Part shown: positions 1-6,549 of the stretch, in pieces
Layout: the number at the start of each line of letters is the position of its first letter
Numbering within the stretch: position 1 is the stretch's first letter
Source of the DNA: Erysipelotrichaceae bacterium
Lineage (GTDB): Bacteria; Bacillota_I; Bacilli_A; Erysipelotrichales; Erysipelotrichaceae
Reading direction: 5' to 3'
Assembly: GCA_017561615.1 (NCBI GenBank)
Contig: JAFZBT010000139.1
Span: forward strand, 1-8,636
DNA length: 8,636 nt
Translations under genes and position numbers: made by a program
Notes under the pieces: model-generated
What the model was told of the DNA's origin: nothing
What the model saw: the letters and a program-made list of their open reading frames with translations, nothing else
Database searches by the model: none

Positions 1-1
1 G

Positions 2-634
2 CAAATCGATAAGGAGATCATCGTGGAGATCCCCCGCTGGATCTTCAATGAGAAATACATCAGTGAAAGACTGGCGGATTACCGGCAGAAAGGAATCGCC
101 AAGGCCTACTGCAACAGCCTCTCAGCCGTTTACCTGGCTCAGCAGGCCGGTCTGCAGGTCATGGGCGGAAGTTTCCTCAACATTACCAACTCCAGGTCCG
201 TCAGCGTTCTGGAATCGCTGGACGTCAGCGAGTGCACGCTGTCCTGTGAGCTGTCGCTGAAGGAAATCAGCCAGCTGAAGAGCAGAATAAATACCGGCAT
301 CATTTCCTACGGCTATCTGCCGCTGATGCTGGTACGCAACTGCCCGCTGAAAAACGGCCGGCAGTGCAGTCAATGCGATCATAAGGGCTATCTGACTGAC
401 CGGACAGCAGCCCGCTTCCCGGTACGCTGCAGCTTTGAGATGAGCGAACTTTTCAACAGTACGCCGATCTATCTGGCTGACCGGCAGGATGACATCGGCA
501 ATGTCGACTATCAGATCCTGTATTTTACCATTGAGTCCCCAGAAGAGGTGGACCGGATAATCAGCGCCTATCATGACGGCATCCCGGGCAGCGGAAATTA
601 TACCAGAGGTCTGTATTACCGTTCCGTTCTGTAG
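2..634 (+). CDS. U32-family peptidase-like protein, C-terminal part (5' truncated by window edge)
   Basis: The reading frame is open to the left edge. The GTG at 23 with AAGGAG just before it looks like a start, but the codons upstream of it (Q-I-D-K-E-I-I) read on naturally, so I treat this as the tail of a longer gene. The fragment has hallmarks of the C-terminal module of long U32 (DUF3656-type) proteins: a GGSFLNITNS stretch, an S-C-E-L-S-L segment, YGYLPLMLVRNCP, a cysteine cluster, and the typical ending TRGLYYRSV. Cys codons at 341, 365, 374 and 428 form C-x7-C-x2-C-x17-C, which resembles the iron-sulfur ligands of RlhA, TrhP and UbiU/V. Members of this superfamily hydroxylate rRNA, tRNA or ubiquinone precursors, and many are annotated as collagenase-like proteases. 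The exact substrate cannot be told from this fragment. It ends in TAG, 20 bases before a terminator hairpin. Family assignment is confident; function is not. Confidence 0.85.
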   Translation, partial: QIDKEIIVEIPRWIFNEKYISERLADYRQKGIAKAYCNSLSAVYLAQQAGLQVMGGSFLNITNSRSVSVLESLDVSECTLSCELSLKEISQLKSRINTGIISYGYLPLMLVRNCPLKNGRQCSQCDHKGYLTDRTAARFPVRCSFEMSELFNSTPIYLADRQDDIGNVDYQILYFTIESPEEVDRIISAYHDGIPGSGNYTRGLYYRSVL

Positions 635-653
635 AACGTATTTACAAAAAAAC

Positions 654-712
654 AGCCACAAGGGGTTCTCCTTAGAGATTTGAGGCTTTTGACCCCCATG
701 TGGCTATTTTTT
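654..712. terminator. Bidirectional intrinsic terminator between convergent genes
   Basis: AGCCACA (654-660) pairs with TGTGGCT (699-705). The stem continues inward as GGGG (662-665) against the C-run at 693-697, around a loop of about 26 bases. On the + strand it is followed by six T (707-712). On the - strand it is followed by seven T (complement of 646-652). It can therefore end both the U32 transcript and the rqcH transcript. The right arm overlaps two bases of the rqcH stop codon, and the + strand T-tract lies inside the last rqcH codons. Confidence 0.85.
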
Positions 713-2350
713 CATGTCAATGTACTGACTGAGAATCTTTTCATCAATGTCGATGTAGATCGTTCGGTATTGTTTCATGATGACCTTGCCCAGCTTGGAG
801 TTGGGTATTTTCTTCAGTTCCCTGATCAGCGTATAGTCAACGGGAATGGATGAAGACTCCCGGGCCTGAGAGAACCAGGCTGCCAGCATGGCGCACAGCC
901 GGATCTCCTGCTCACTGGGCTTATCCGTATTGATGACGACGTGCCCGCCGCTGACGTCCTTGGCATGGAACCAGGTGTCAAAGCGGCCGGCCTTTTTAAA
1001 GGTCACGTAGTTGTTCTGGATATTGTTGCGTCCGACCAGAATGACGTGCTCTCCGGCTTCAATGCTCAGGTAAGCCGGTTCGGGAGGCTTCTTGGAATGC
1101 GGAACCCGCCTACGGTCGGCTTTCAGATAGCCGTTATTCTGCAGCTCCTGCTTTATTTCATTGGCGACGGTGAAGTCGGCCTGCTGAAGCTGCCGGGAAA
1201 CCGCGGAGAAGTATTCCAGATTATCCCGGGCGATCTGCAGCTGTTCATTGATGTATTTCTTGCCGGTGGAAAGCTTGTGATAGCGGGTGAAGTGCTTCTT
1301 GGCATTGCCCCGGCCGTCCAGCTTGTTGTCCAGCGGAATGGTGAGGTCGTTGCCTTCAAAATCCTGAAGCCGGACTTCGGACATGCCCTTGTCTATCTTG
1401 TCCAGATTGGCGTAAAGAGTTTCGCCGTAACGGCGGTAGATGTCGCAGCCTTCAGCTTCCAGCAGCTGCGCTGACAGCTTGTCGATCTTGTTTTCCGTGC
1501 GGCTGATCTCCTTGCGGACGAACTTGAAGAGGTCACCGGAGATGTGCCTGATCCTTTCCTTTTCTTCCTTGGAGTAGTAGAACTGATCCAGTCCTTCGCA
1601 GATCTCATACTGCCGGTACTGTGAAGAAAGATGGGTAAGGGGAAGGCAATGGAAGAATTCTCCCTTTTTGGTGGAAGTGATGTACAGCTGATCAGACTGC
1701 GCGATCTGTGTCATGATCTGTGCGTAGCTTTGGCCATGATGCATCCTGTAGCTCACCTCATCAGAGAGAAGAGGTGAGAAGCCTTCCAGTTTCTCAAACA
1801 GATTCTCATCACCCTCGATCCTGCTGACTGCGAAGGGATCTGTCTTGCCCGGCTGGGGAGCCGTCGGCTTGAACTGAGCCCCGGGCTGAATGGTCCGGAT
1901 GGTGTTTTCAAAGGGCGGAATGTGCTTGAGAGCGTCGATGATCCGGCCGTCGCTGACCAGGATAAGGTTGGCATACTTGCCCATCAGTTCGATGTAGAGC
2001 TGCAGGACGATGCGGTCGCCCAGTTCGTTGCGGGAAGAGATCTCCATGATGAGATAGCGGTCCAGTCCGGCCTGTTCAATGGAGGAAACATAGCCGCCTT
2101 CCAGATACTTTCTTAACAGCATCACGAAATTGGAAGGAGCGCTGCGGCTGGGATAGCTGCGGTCAGTAAGATGGATGCGGTTATAGGTGGAATGAGCGGA
2201 GACCATCAGCTGCCGGATGTTTCCGGCCTTGATGAGGAAAAGAACCTCCGTATCGGAGATCTGGTAGATCTTGGAGATGCGGCCGCCAACCAGCGGCTGA
2301 AGCTGTCTGACTACCTGGTGCAGCATGATGCCGTCAAAGGCCACTTTCAT
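704..2350 (-). CDS. rqcH: RqcH, NFACT-family ribosome quality-control factor (Rqc2/NEMF homologue)
   Basis: Cytoplasmic factor that binds obstructed 50S subunits carrying peptidyl-tRNA and recruits tRNA-Ala to add C-terminal alanine tails, marking stalled chains for degradation. Older annotations call it a fibronectin-binding protein (FbpA/YloA). The 548-residue length is close to Bacillus YloA. An NFACT-N domain opens with MKVAFDGIML. The D97-R98 pair needed for Ala-tailing in B. subtilis is present at the same numbering, followed by E121-L-M-G. A charged coiled-coil region covers roughly 255-400 and includes the NAKKHFTRYHK segment. The C-terminal NFACT-R domain starts near 431 with WFHAKD at 460-465 and GGHVVI at 468-473; relatives usually have PGSHV here, so S-G-G-H is a mild variant. 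The start has purine-rich GGAAGGAAGGG directly upstream (complement of 2351-2361). The gene is divergent from gmk, as in many Bacillota where it lies near gmk. It looks intact and probably active. Confidence 0.95.
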   Translation of the reverse strand: MKVAFDGIMLHQVVRQLQPLVGGRISKIYQISDTEVLFLIKAGNIRQLMVSAHSTYNRIHLTDRSYPSRSAPSNFVMLLRKYLEGGYVSSIEQAGLDRYLIMEISSRNELGDRIVLQLYIELMGKYANLILVSDGRIIDALKHIPPFENTIRTIQPGAQFKPTAPQPGKTDPFAVSRIEGDENLFEKLEGFSPLLSDEVSYRMHHGQSYAQIMTQIAQSDQLYITSTKKGEFFHCLPLTHLSSQYRQYEICEGLDQFYYSKEEKERIRHISGDLFKFVRKEISRTENKIDKLSAQLLEAEGCDIYRRYGETLYANLDKIDKGMSEVRLQDFEGNDLTIPLDNKLDGRGNAKKHFTRYHKLSTGKKYINEQLQIARDNLEYFSAVSRQLQQADFTVANEIKQELQNNGYLKADRRRVPHSKKPPEPAYLSIEAGEHVILVGRNNIQNNYVTFKKAGRFDTWFHAKDVSGGHVVINTDKPSEQEIRLCAMLAAWFSQARESSSIPVDYTLIRELKKIPNSKLGKVIMKQYRTIYIDIDEKILSQYIDMKK

Positions 2351-2374
2351 CCCTTCCTTCCGTAAGCAAAAACA

Positions 2375-2383
2375 ATTATATCA
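2375..2383 (-). promoter_or_regulatory. Extended -10 promoter of rqcH
   Basis: On the - strand the sequence reads TGA-TATAAT, a perfect -10 hexamer with the TGn extension. No good TTGACA-like box lies 16-18 bases upstream. The predicted transcript start is near 2368, giving a leader of about 18 bases that contains the GGAAGGAAGGG ribosome-binding region before the ATG ending at 2350. Confidence 0.7.
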
Positions 2384-2385
2384 CA

Positions 2386-2415
2386 TTGTCGAAGGTCTAA
2401 GGAGTCTGCTATAAT
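2386..2415 (+). promoter_or_regulatory. Promoter of gmk, TTGTCG - 18 bp - (TGC)TATAAT
   Basis: A perfect TATAAT at 2410-2415 is preceded by TGC, making an extended -10. TTGTCG at 2386-2391 is a plausible weak -35 at 18-bp spacing. Transcription should start near 2421-2423. This places the GGAGG at 2416-2420 outside the mRNA and favours the gmk start at 2443 over the ATG at 2428. The promoter sits back to back with that of rqcH; the two -10 boxes are only 29 bases apart. Confidence 0.7.
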
Positions 2416-2429
2416 GGAGGCAACTAAAT

Positions 2430-2437
2430 GGGGGTGA
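2430..2437 (+). promoter_or_regulatory. Ribosome binding site that decides the gmk start
   Basis: GGGGGTGA matches the GGAGGTGA Shine-Dalgarno at seven of eight positions, and the mismatch still allows a G-U pair with the anti-SD. The G-run ends eight bases before ATG 2443. It overlaps the competing upstream ATG at 2428 and so supports initiation at 2443. Confidence 0.7.
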
Positions 2438-2442
2438 AACCA

Positions 2443-3027
2443 ATGGCCAGAGGATTACTGATCGTCTTCTCCGGACCGTCCGGTGTCGGCAAGGGAACCG
2501 TGCGGTCGCTGTTCGCGGACCGCGAGGAACTGAACCTCGCCTATTCCATTTCCATGACTTCCCGCGCCATGCGGCCGGGGGAAACGGATGGCGTGGAATA
2601 TCATTTTGTCAGCCGGGAGGAATTTGAGCAGGCCATCGCCAACGATGAACTGCTGGAATACGCCGAATTTGTCGGCAACTATTACGGAACACCGAAGGCC
2701 TTTGTGGAAAAACTGAGGGATGAGGGCAAGAACGTCCTTCTGGAAATTGAAGTCGAAGGAGCTTCCATCGTCAAGGAGAAATGTCCGGACGCGCTGTCCA
2801 TCTTCCTGATTCCGCCTTCAATGGAGGAACTGGAGAGAAGGATCAGAGGCCGCAAGACCGAACCTGAGGAAGTAGTCCAGCAGCGTCTGGCCAAGGCTCA
2901 GAGGGAAATGAACATGATGAACCGCTACCAGTATGTCATCTGCAATGACGATGCCCAGCTGGCTGCCGACATCATCGCCCTGATCATCGAGCGCTACGCC
3001 AAGGCGAAGCAGCAGGAAGAAGAATGA
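2443..3027 (+). CDS. gmk: Guanylate kinase
   Basis: Phosphorylates GMP to GDP with ATP, an essential cytosolic step of GTP supply. The protein is 194 residues from ATG 2443, a usual family length, starting MARGLLIVFSGPSG. The P-loop GPSGVGKGT is at 11-19. GMP-site residues match the well-studied yeast enzyme at a constant offset of three: S37, R41, R44, Y53, E72, Y81 and T83. The lid region carries RIRGRKTEPEE. The upstream in-frame ATG at 2428 would add MGVKP, but the predicted transcript start near 2422 and the GGGGGTGA site argue for 2443. The C-terminus ends in a charged Lys/Gln/Glu tail. The gene has its own promoter and terminator, so it is probably monocistronic here. The usual downstream partners rpoZ and coaBC are missing; glyA follows instead. 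Confidence 0.96.
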   Translation: MARGLLIVFSGPSGVGKGTVRSLFADREELNLAYSISMTSRAMRPGETDGVEYHFVSREEFEQAIANDELLEYAEFVGNYYGTPKAFVEKLRDEGKNVLLEIEVEGASIVKEKCPDALSIFLIPPSMEELERRIRGRKTEPEEVVQQRLAKAQREMNMMNRYQYVICNDDAQLAADIIALIIERYAKAKQQEEE

Positions 3028-3034
3028 TAGACAC

Positions 3035-3061
3035 AAGCCCGGTAACAAGCCGGGCTTTTTT
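3035..3061 (+). terminator. Intrinsic terminator after gmk
   Basis: AAGCCCGG (3035-3042) pairs perfectly over eight bases with CCGGGCTT (3050-3057) around a seven-base loop, and runs into six T (3056-3061). It lies eight bases after the gmk stop and separates gmk from glyA. Confidence 0.93.
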
Positions 3062-3103
3062 CCGGCTTTGCGCGTCATTGTCAGCCCCTAAGCCGGCGGT
3101 TAA

Positions 3104-3112
3104 TGGTATAAT
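3104..3112 (+). promoter_or_regulatory. Extended -10 promoter of glyA
   Basis: TGG-TATAAT is a perfect extended -10. No -35 box fits at 16-18 bases; the nearest candidate, TTGTCA at 3078-3083, is 23 bases away and too far for a standard promoter. The transcript should start near 3119-3120, leaving a leader of only about 14 bases with GGTGGG (3120-3125) as ribosome binding site. That leaves no room for a riboswitch. Confidence 0.72.
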
Positions 3113-3133
3113 AGACACAGGTGGGTAAGAAAA

Positions 3134-4384
3134 ATGATCGATGCTCTGATAAGTCAAATTGAAAACGCCGATCCCCAGGTCGGACAGCTGATAAGAAAAG
3201 AATGCGAAAGACAGAACCGCAACATTGAGCTGATAGCCAGCGAAAACATCGTCTCCGAGGCGGTGCTGCTGGCTGTGGGTTCGGTTCTGACCAATAAATA
3301 CGCGGAAGGCTATCCCGGCAAGCGCTATTACGGCGGCTGCCAGTACGTCGATGAGATCGAGACGATCGCCATTGAAAGAGCCTGCCGGCTTTTCCACTGC
3401 AATTATGCCAACGTCCAGCCCCATTCGGGAGCCCAGGCCAATTATGCGGTCTATCAGGCTCTCTGCAGCGTCGGCGACACTGTTCTGGGCATGTCGCTGG
3501 ACCACGGCGGCCATCTTACCCACGGTTCAAAGGTCAATTTCTCCGGCAAGAACTACAATGTCATCGGCTACGGACTTGATCCCGTCAGTCAGCAGATCGA
3601 TTACGATAAGCTGGAAGAACTGGCCGGAGAGCATCATCCCCGGATGATCATTGCCGGAGCCAGCGCCTATCCGCGCATCATCGACTTTGAAAGAATGGGG
3701 AAGATTGCCCATGAGGCCGGTGCCTATCTGTTTGTCGACATGGCCCACATTGCCGGTCTGGTTGCGGCCGGACTGCATCCCTCACCGTTCCCCCATGCCG
3801 ATGTCGTCACCACGACGACGCACAAGACCCTCAGAGGTCCCCGGGGCGGTATGATCCTGTGCAACGATGAAACCATCGCCAAGAAGATCAACAGCGCCGT
3901 CTTCCCCGGTTCTCAGGGCGGACCGCTGGAGCACGTCATCGCCGGCAAGGCCGTGGCCTTCGGCGAGGCACTTAAGCCTGAATTCATTGAGTATCAGAAA
4001 CAGATCATCAAAAATGCCCAGGTGCTGGCTCAGACCATCCGCGAGGGCGGTCTGGACCTGGTTTCCGGCGGCACGGACAACCACCTCATTCTGGTAGACC
4101 TGCGCAAGGCCGGTGTTACCGGCAGGGAGATGGAGAACCGTCTGGATGAGATCTGCATCACCGTCAACAAGAACGCCATCCCGGGCGACCCCGAAAAGCC
4201 CTCGGTCACTTCCGGCATCCGCGTCGGCACGCCGGCCATTACTACCCGCGGCTTCCGCGAGGAAGACTGCGTGGAGGTCGGCAGGCTGATCTGCGAAGCC
4301 AGCCGTCCGGACTTCGAACAGCGCCGGGAAGAACTGAGAAAGAGAGCTCTGGCGCTGACCGAGAAATACCCGATCTATCAATAA
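3134..4384 (+). CDS. glyA: Serine hydroxymethyltransferase
   Basis: PLP enzyme that interconverts serine plus tetrahydrofolate with glycine plus 5,10-methylene-THF, the main source of one-carbon units. The 416 residues match the E. coli length of 417. Near the N-terminus are NIELIASEN and the stretch [18 protein letters not shown]-site residues include the D202-M-A-H205 segment, and the Schiff-base lysine is K231 in [15 protein letters not shown]. The C-terminal [14 protein letters not shown] segment is also present. The gene is preceded by a terminator and its own promoter, and followed after 17 bases by priA without a terminator, so it probably heads a glyA-priA-rsmB operon. Its position is odd: between gmk and priA one expects rpoZ and coaBC. 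Base composition matches the neighbours, so recent foreign transfer is not suggested. Confidence 0.98.
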   Translation: MIDALISQIENADPQVGQLIRKECERQNRNIELIASENIVSEAVLLAVGSVLTNKYAEGYPGKRYYGGCQYVDEIETIAIERACRLFHCNYANVQPHSGAQANYAVYQALCSVGDTVLGMSLDHGGHLTHGSKVNFSGKNYNVIGYGLDPVSQQIDYDKLEELAGEHHPRMIIAGASAYPRIIDFERMGKIAHEAGAYLFVDMAHIAGLVAAGLHPSPFPHADVVTTTTHKTLRGPRGGMILCNDETIAKKINSAVFPGSQGGPLEHVIAGKAVAFGEALKPEFIEYQKQIIKNAQVLAQTIREGGLDLVSGGTDNHLILVDLRKAGVTGREMENRLDEICITVNKNAIPGDPEKPSVTSGIRVGTPAITTRGFREEDCVEVGRLICEASRPDFEQRREELRKRALALTEKYPIYQ

Positions 4385-4401
4385 AGCTAATAAGAGAAAA
4401 C

Positions 4402-6546
4402 ATGAGAGTCGTAAGCGTCTACATCGAACATCCCATCATGCAGCTGAACAGTCCTTTCCACTATCTACTAAAGGGAGAGGACTATTTAGCACGGGGCATG
4501 CGGGTCCGGGTCGACTTCAACGGCCGGCTGCTGGTCGGCTTTGTCGACGACGTACAGGAAGTCGATGACCTTGAAGCCTATCAGAGGACGCTGGACTATC
4601 AGCTGAAGGAAATTCAGGAGATCATCGATGAGCAGCCCCTGCTCAACGAGGAACTCTATCAGCTGGGCTTATGGATGAGCCATCAGACCGTTTCCCCGGC
4701 CATTTCCTGCTTTCAGGCGATGCTGCCGGCCGCTCTGAAGCCCGCCAGTTCCCACAAGCCGGCAGCCCGTCAGAGATGGGTCGTCATCGACGATGAGCAG
4801 CTGAAGGAGGAGTTCGGATCAAAAGAAATGCTGCTGAGCGAATTTCTGAAGCAGTGTACCGCCTACCGCTACACCAAGTACCGCAAGAGCTCTCTGCTGC
4901 ACACCGAGGACCGCCAGAAGCAGGCGGACAGCGGCTGTCTGCAGATCGCCGAAACGCCTTACCGGCTGACGGACAAGCAGCAGAAGGCCCTGCTGGACAT
5001 CGAAACCAGCGAAAAGAGAGTCATTCTTCTTCATGGTCTGACCGGTTCGGGAAAGACGGAGATCTACATGCAGCTGGCTCAGAAGGCCCTTGAACAGGGC
5101 CGTCAGGTCCTGATCCTGGTCCCCGAGATCTCCCTGACTTCAATGATGATCGAACGCTTCCGCAAGCGCTTCGGCGACAGCATCGCCGTCTATCATTCCG
5201 GTCTCAACAACACGGAGAAATACCAGCAGTATCAGCTGGTCAGAAATAATCAGGCAAGACTGGTGGTCGGTACCCGCAGCGCCGTCTTCATGCCCTTTGC
5301 CGATCTGGGACTGATCGTCCTGGATGAAGAACACGATAATTCCTACAAGCAGGACTCCACGCCCCGCTATCATACCCGTGACATCGCCATCAGGCGCGCC
5401 CAGTACCATGGCTGCAAGGTCATCCTGGGCAGCGCCACACCCGCTCTGGAATCCTATGCCCGGGCGGTCAAGGGCGTCTACCAGCTGATCACCCTGGACG
5501 AGCGCATCTTCCAGAAACTGCCGGTCAGCCATCTGGTGGACATGAACAGGGAAGTACGCCGCGGCAACTTCATCATCTCTCAGCCCTTAACCGAAGCCAT
5601 CGGTCAGCGGCTGGAAAAGAATCAGCAGGTCATCCTGCTGCTCAACCGCCGGGGCTATACGCCGGTCATGAAGTGCGCCAGCTGCGGCGAGGTGCTGACC
5701 TGTCCGCACTGCGACGTCACCCTGAGCTATCACAAGGATGAAAACAGGCTGGTATGCCACTGCTGCGGCTATACGCAGGATGCCGACGTTGCCTGTCCCA
5801 GCTGCGGAGCCAGAAAATGGCGCAATTACGGCATCGGCACCCAGCGTCTGGCAGAGGAAGTCAGCCGTCTGTATCCCGATGCCCGCATCGTACGCATGGA
5901 CGCGGATTCAACGGCCCAGAAGGATTCCCACCGCAATATCCTGGAAGCTTTCCGCCGCCATGAATATGACGTTCTGGTCGGCACCCAGATGATTGCCAAG
6001 GGACTTGATTTCCCGGAAGTGACTCTGGTCGGCATCTTCAACGCCGACGGTCCGCTTAACCGCACCGACTACCGCAGCGTGGAAATGACCTTCGACCTGA
6101 TCGTTCAGGCCTCAGGCCGCTCCGGACGCAGCGAGAATGAAGGGGAAGTCTACGTTCAGGCCTATGACATCAATCACTACGGCATCCGTCTGGCCGTCAG
6201 ACAGAACTACATCGCCTTCTTCAATAACGAAATGCAGTACCGCCACAGCGGCTACTATCCGCCCTACAGCTACATGATCGCCCTGATGTTTGCCGGAAAG
6301 GATCCGGAGCTTCTGGAAGAGGCCAGCTATAAGGCGGCTGAGCAGTTCAGACTTGATGAGAAGATCAGAACGCTGGGACCTTCCCGTCTGCTGAAGCGCA
6401 AGGATGAATACCGCTACCGCCTGATACTGAAAGGCAGTGACAGGGACTATCTGCTTGAGCAGCTGTGGAAGTGGTATGATCAGCAGAATTACAGCCGCCA
6501 TCAGGTGGCCATACAGGTGGACGTTGACCCCTGCATACTGGATTAG
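4402..6546 (+). CDS. priA: Primosomal protein PriA, replication-restart helicase
   Basis: A 3'-5' DNA helicase that recognises stalled forks and helps reload the replicative helicase. It has 714 residues, shorter than Bacillus PriA of about 800, with a compact N-terminal fork-binding domain (about 1-115). Helicase motifs in order: LTDKQQKAL near 189, Walker A GLTGSGKT at 212-219, LVPEISLT at 239-246, DEEH at 308-311, GSATPALES at 343-351, LNRRGY at 414-419, GTQMIAKGLDFP at 527-538 and QASGRSGR at 569-576. Zinc-binding cysteines are 425/428, 434/437, 452/455 and 465/468, with an extra Cys at 454. The segment before motif VI, TDYRSVEMTFDL, departs from the common PDFRA-ERTFQL. The ribosome binding site is poor (AAGAGAAAA), suggesting translational coupling to glyA 17 bases upstream. 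The def and fmt genes that often follow priA are absent. Confidence 0.97.
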   Translation: MRVVSVYIEHPIMQLNSPFHYLLKGEDYLARGMRVRVDFNGRLLVGFVDDVQEVDDLEAYQRTLDYQLKEIQEIIDEQPLLNEELYQLGLWMSHQTVSPAISCFQAMLPAALKPASSHKPAARQRWVVIDDEQLKEEFGSKEMLLSEFLKQCTAYRYTKYRKSSLLHTEDRQKQADSGCLQIAETPYRLTDKQQKALLDIETSEKRVILLHGLTGSGKTEIYMQLAQKALEQGRQVLILVPEISLTSMMIERFRKRFGDSIAVYHSGLNNTEKYQQYQLVRNNQARLVVGTRSAVFMPFADLGLIVLDEEHDNSYKQDSTPRYHTRDIAIRRAQYHGCKVILGSATPALESYARAVKGVYQLITLDERIFQKLPVSHLVDMNREVRRGNFIISQPLTEAIGQRLEKNQQVILLLNRRGYTPVMKCASCGEVLTCPHCDVTLSYHKDENRLVCHCCGYTQDADVACPSCGARKWRNYGIGTQRLAEEVSRLYPDARIVRMDADSTAQKDSHRNILEAFRRHEYDVLVGTQMIAKGLDFPEVTLVGIFNADGPLNRTDYRSVEMTFDLIVQASGRSGRSENEGEVYVQAYDINHYGIRLAVRQNYIAFFNNEMQYRHSGYYPPYSYMIALMFAGKDPELLEEASYKAAEQFRLDEKIRTLGPSRLLKRKDEYRYRLILKGSDRDYLLEQLWKWYDQQNYSRHQVAIQVDVDPCILD

Positions 6547-6549
6547 CCT

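Noticed and set aside
14..25. AAGGAG followed by GTG as a start for the first gene
   Set aside because: The frame is open upstream to the window edge and upstream residues fit the protein, and the U32 C-terminal module does not normally stand alone; the motif is probably coding sequence by chance.
122..661. 179-codon - strand frame opposite the U32 gene
   Set aside because: Its start lies inside the bidirectional terminator and the sense frame carries conserved U32 residues.
941..1474. 177-codon + strand frame inside rqcH
   Set aside because: Hydrophobic-looking but fully antisense to the conserved NFACT-R and coiled-coil coding region; no promoter or binding site.
3113..3133. Possible riboswitch (glycine, THF or SAM) before glyA
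   Set aside because: The predicted leader is only about 14 bases, too short for any aptamer, and the rest of the gap is terminator and promoter.
2984..3523. 179-codon open frame on the - strand across the gmk-glyA gap
   Set aside because: It runs through the gmk terminator and glyA promoter; the product resembles no known family and is best explained as a shadow.
3782..4381. 199-codon open frame on the - strand, antisense to glyA
   Set aside because: Low-complexity composition, no ribosome site or promoter seen, and the sense gene is beyond doubt.
4385..4401. Separate promoter for priA
   Set aside because: The 17-base gap has no -10-like hexamer at a sensible distance; co-transcription with glyA is simpler.
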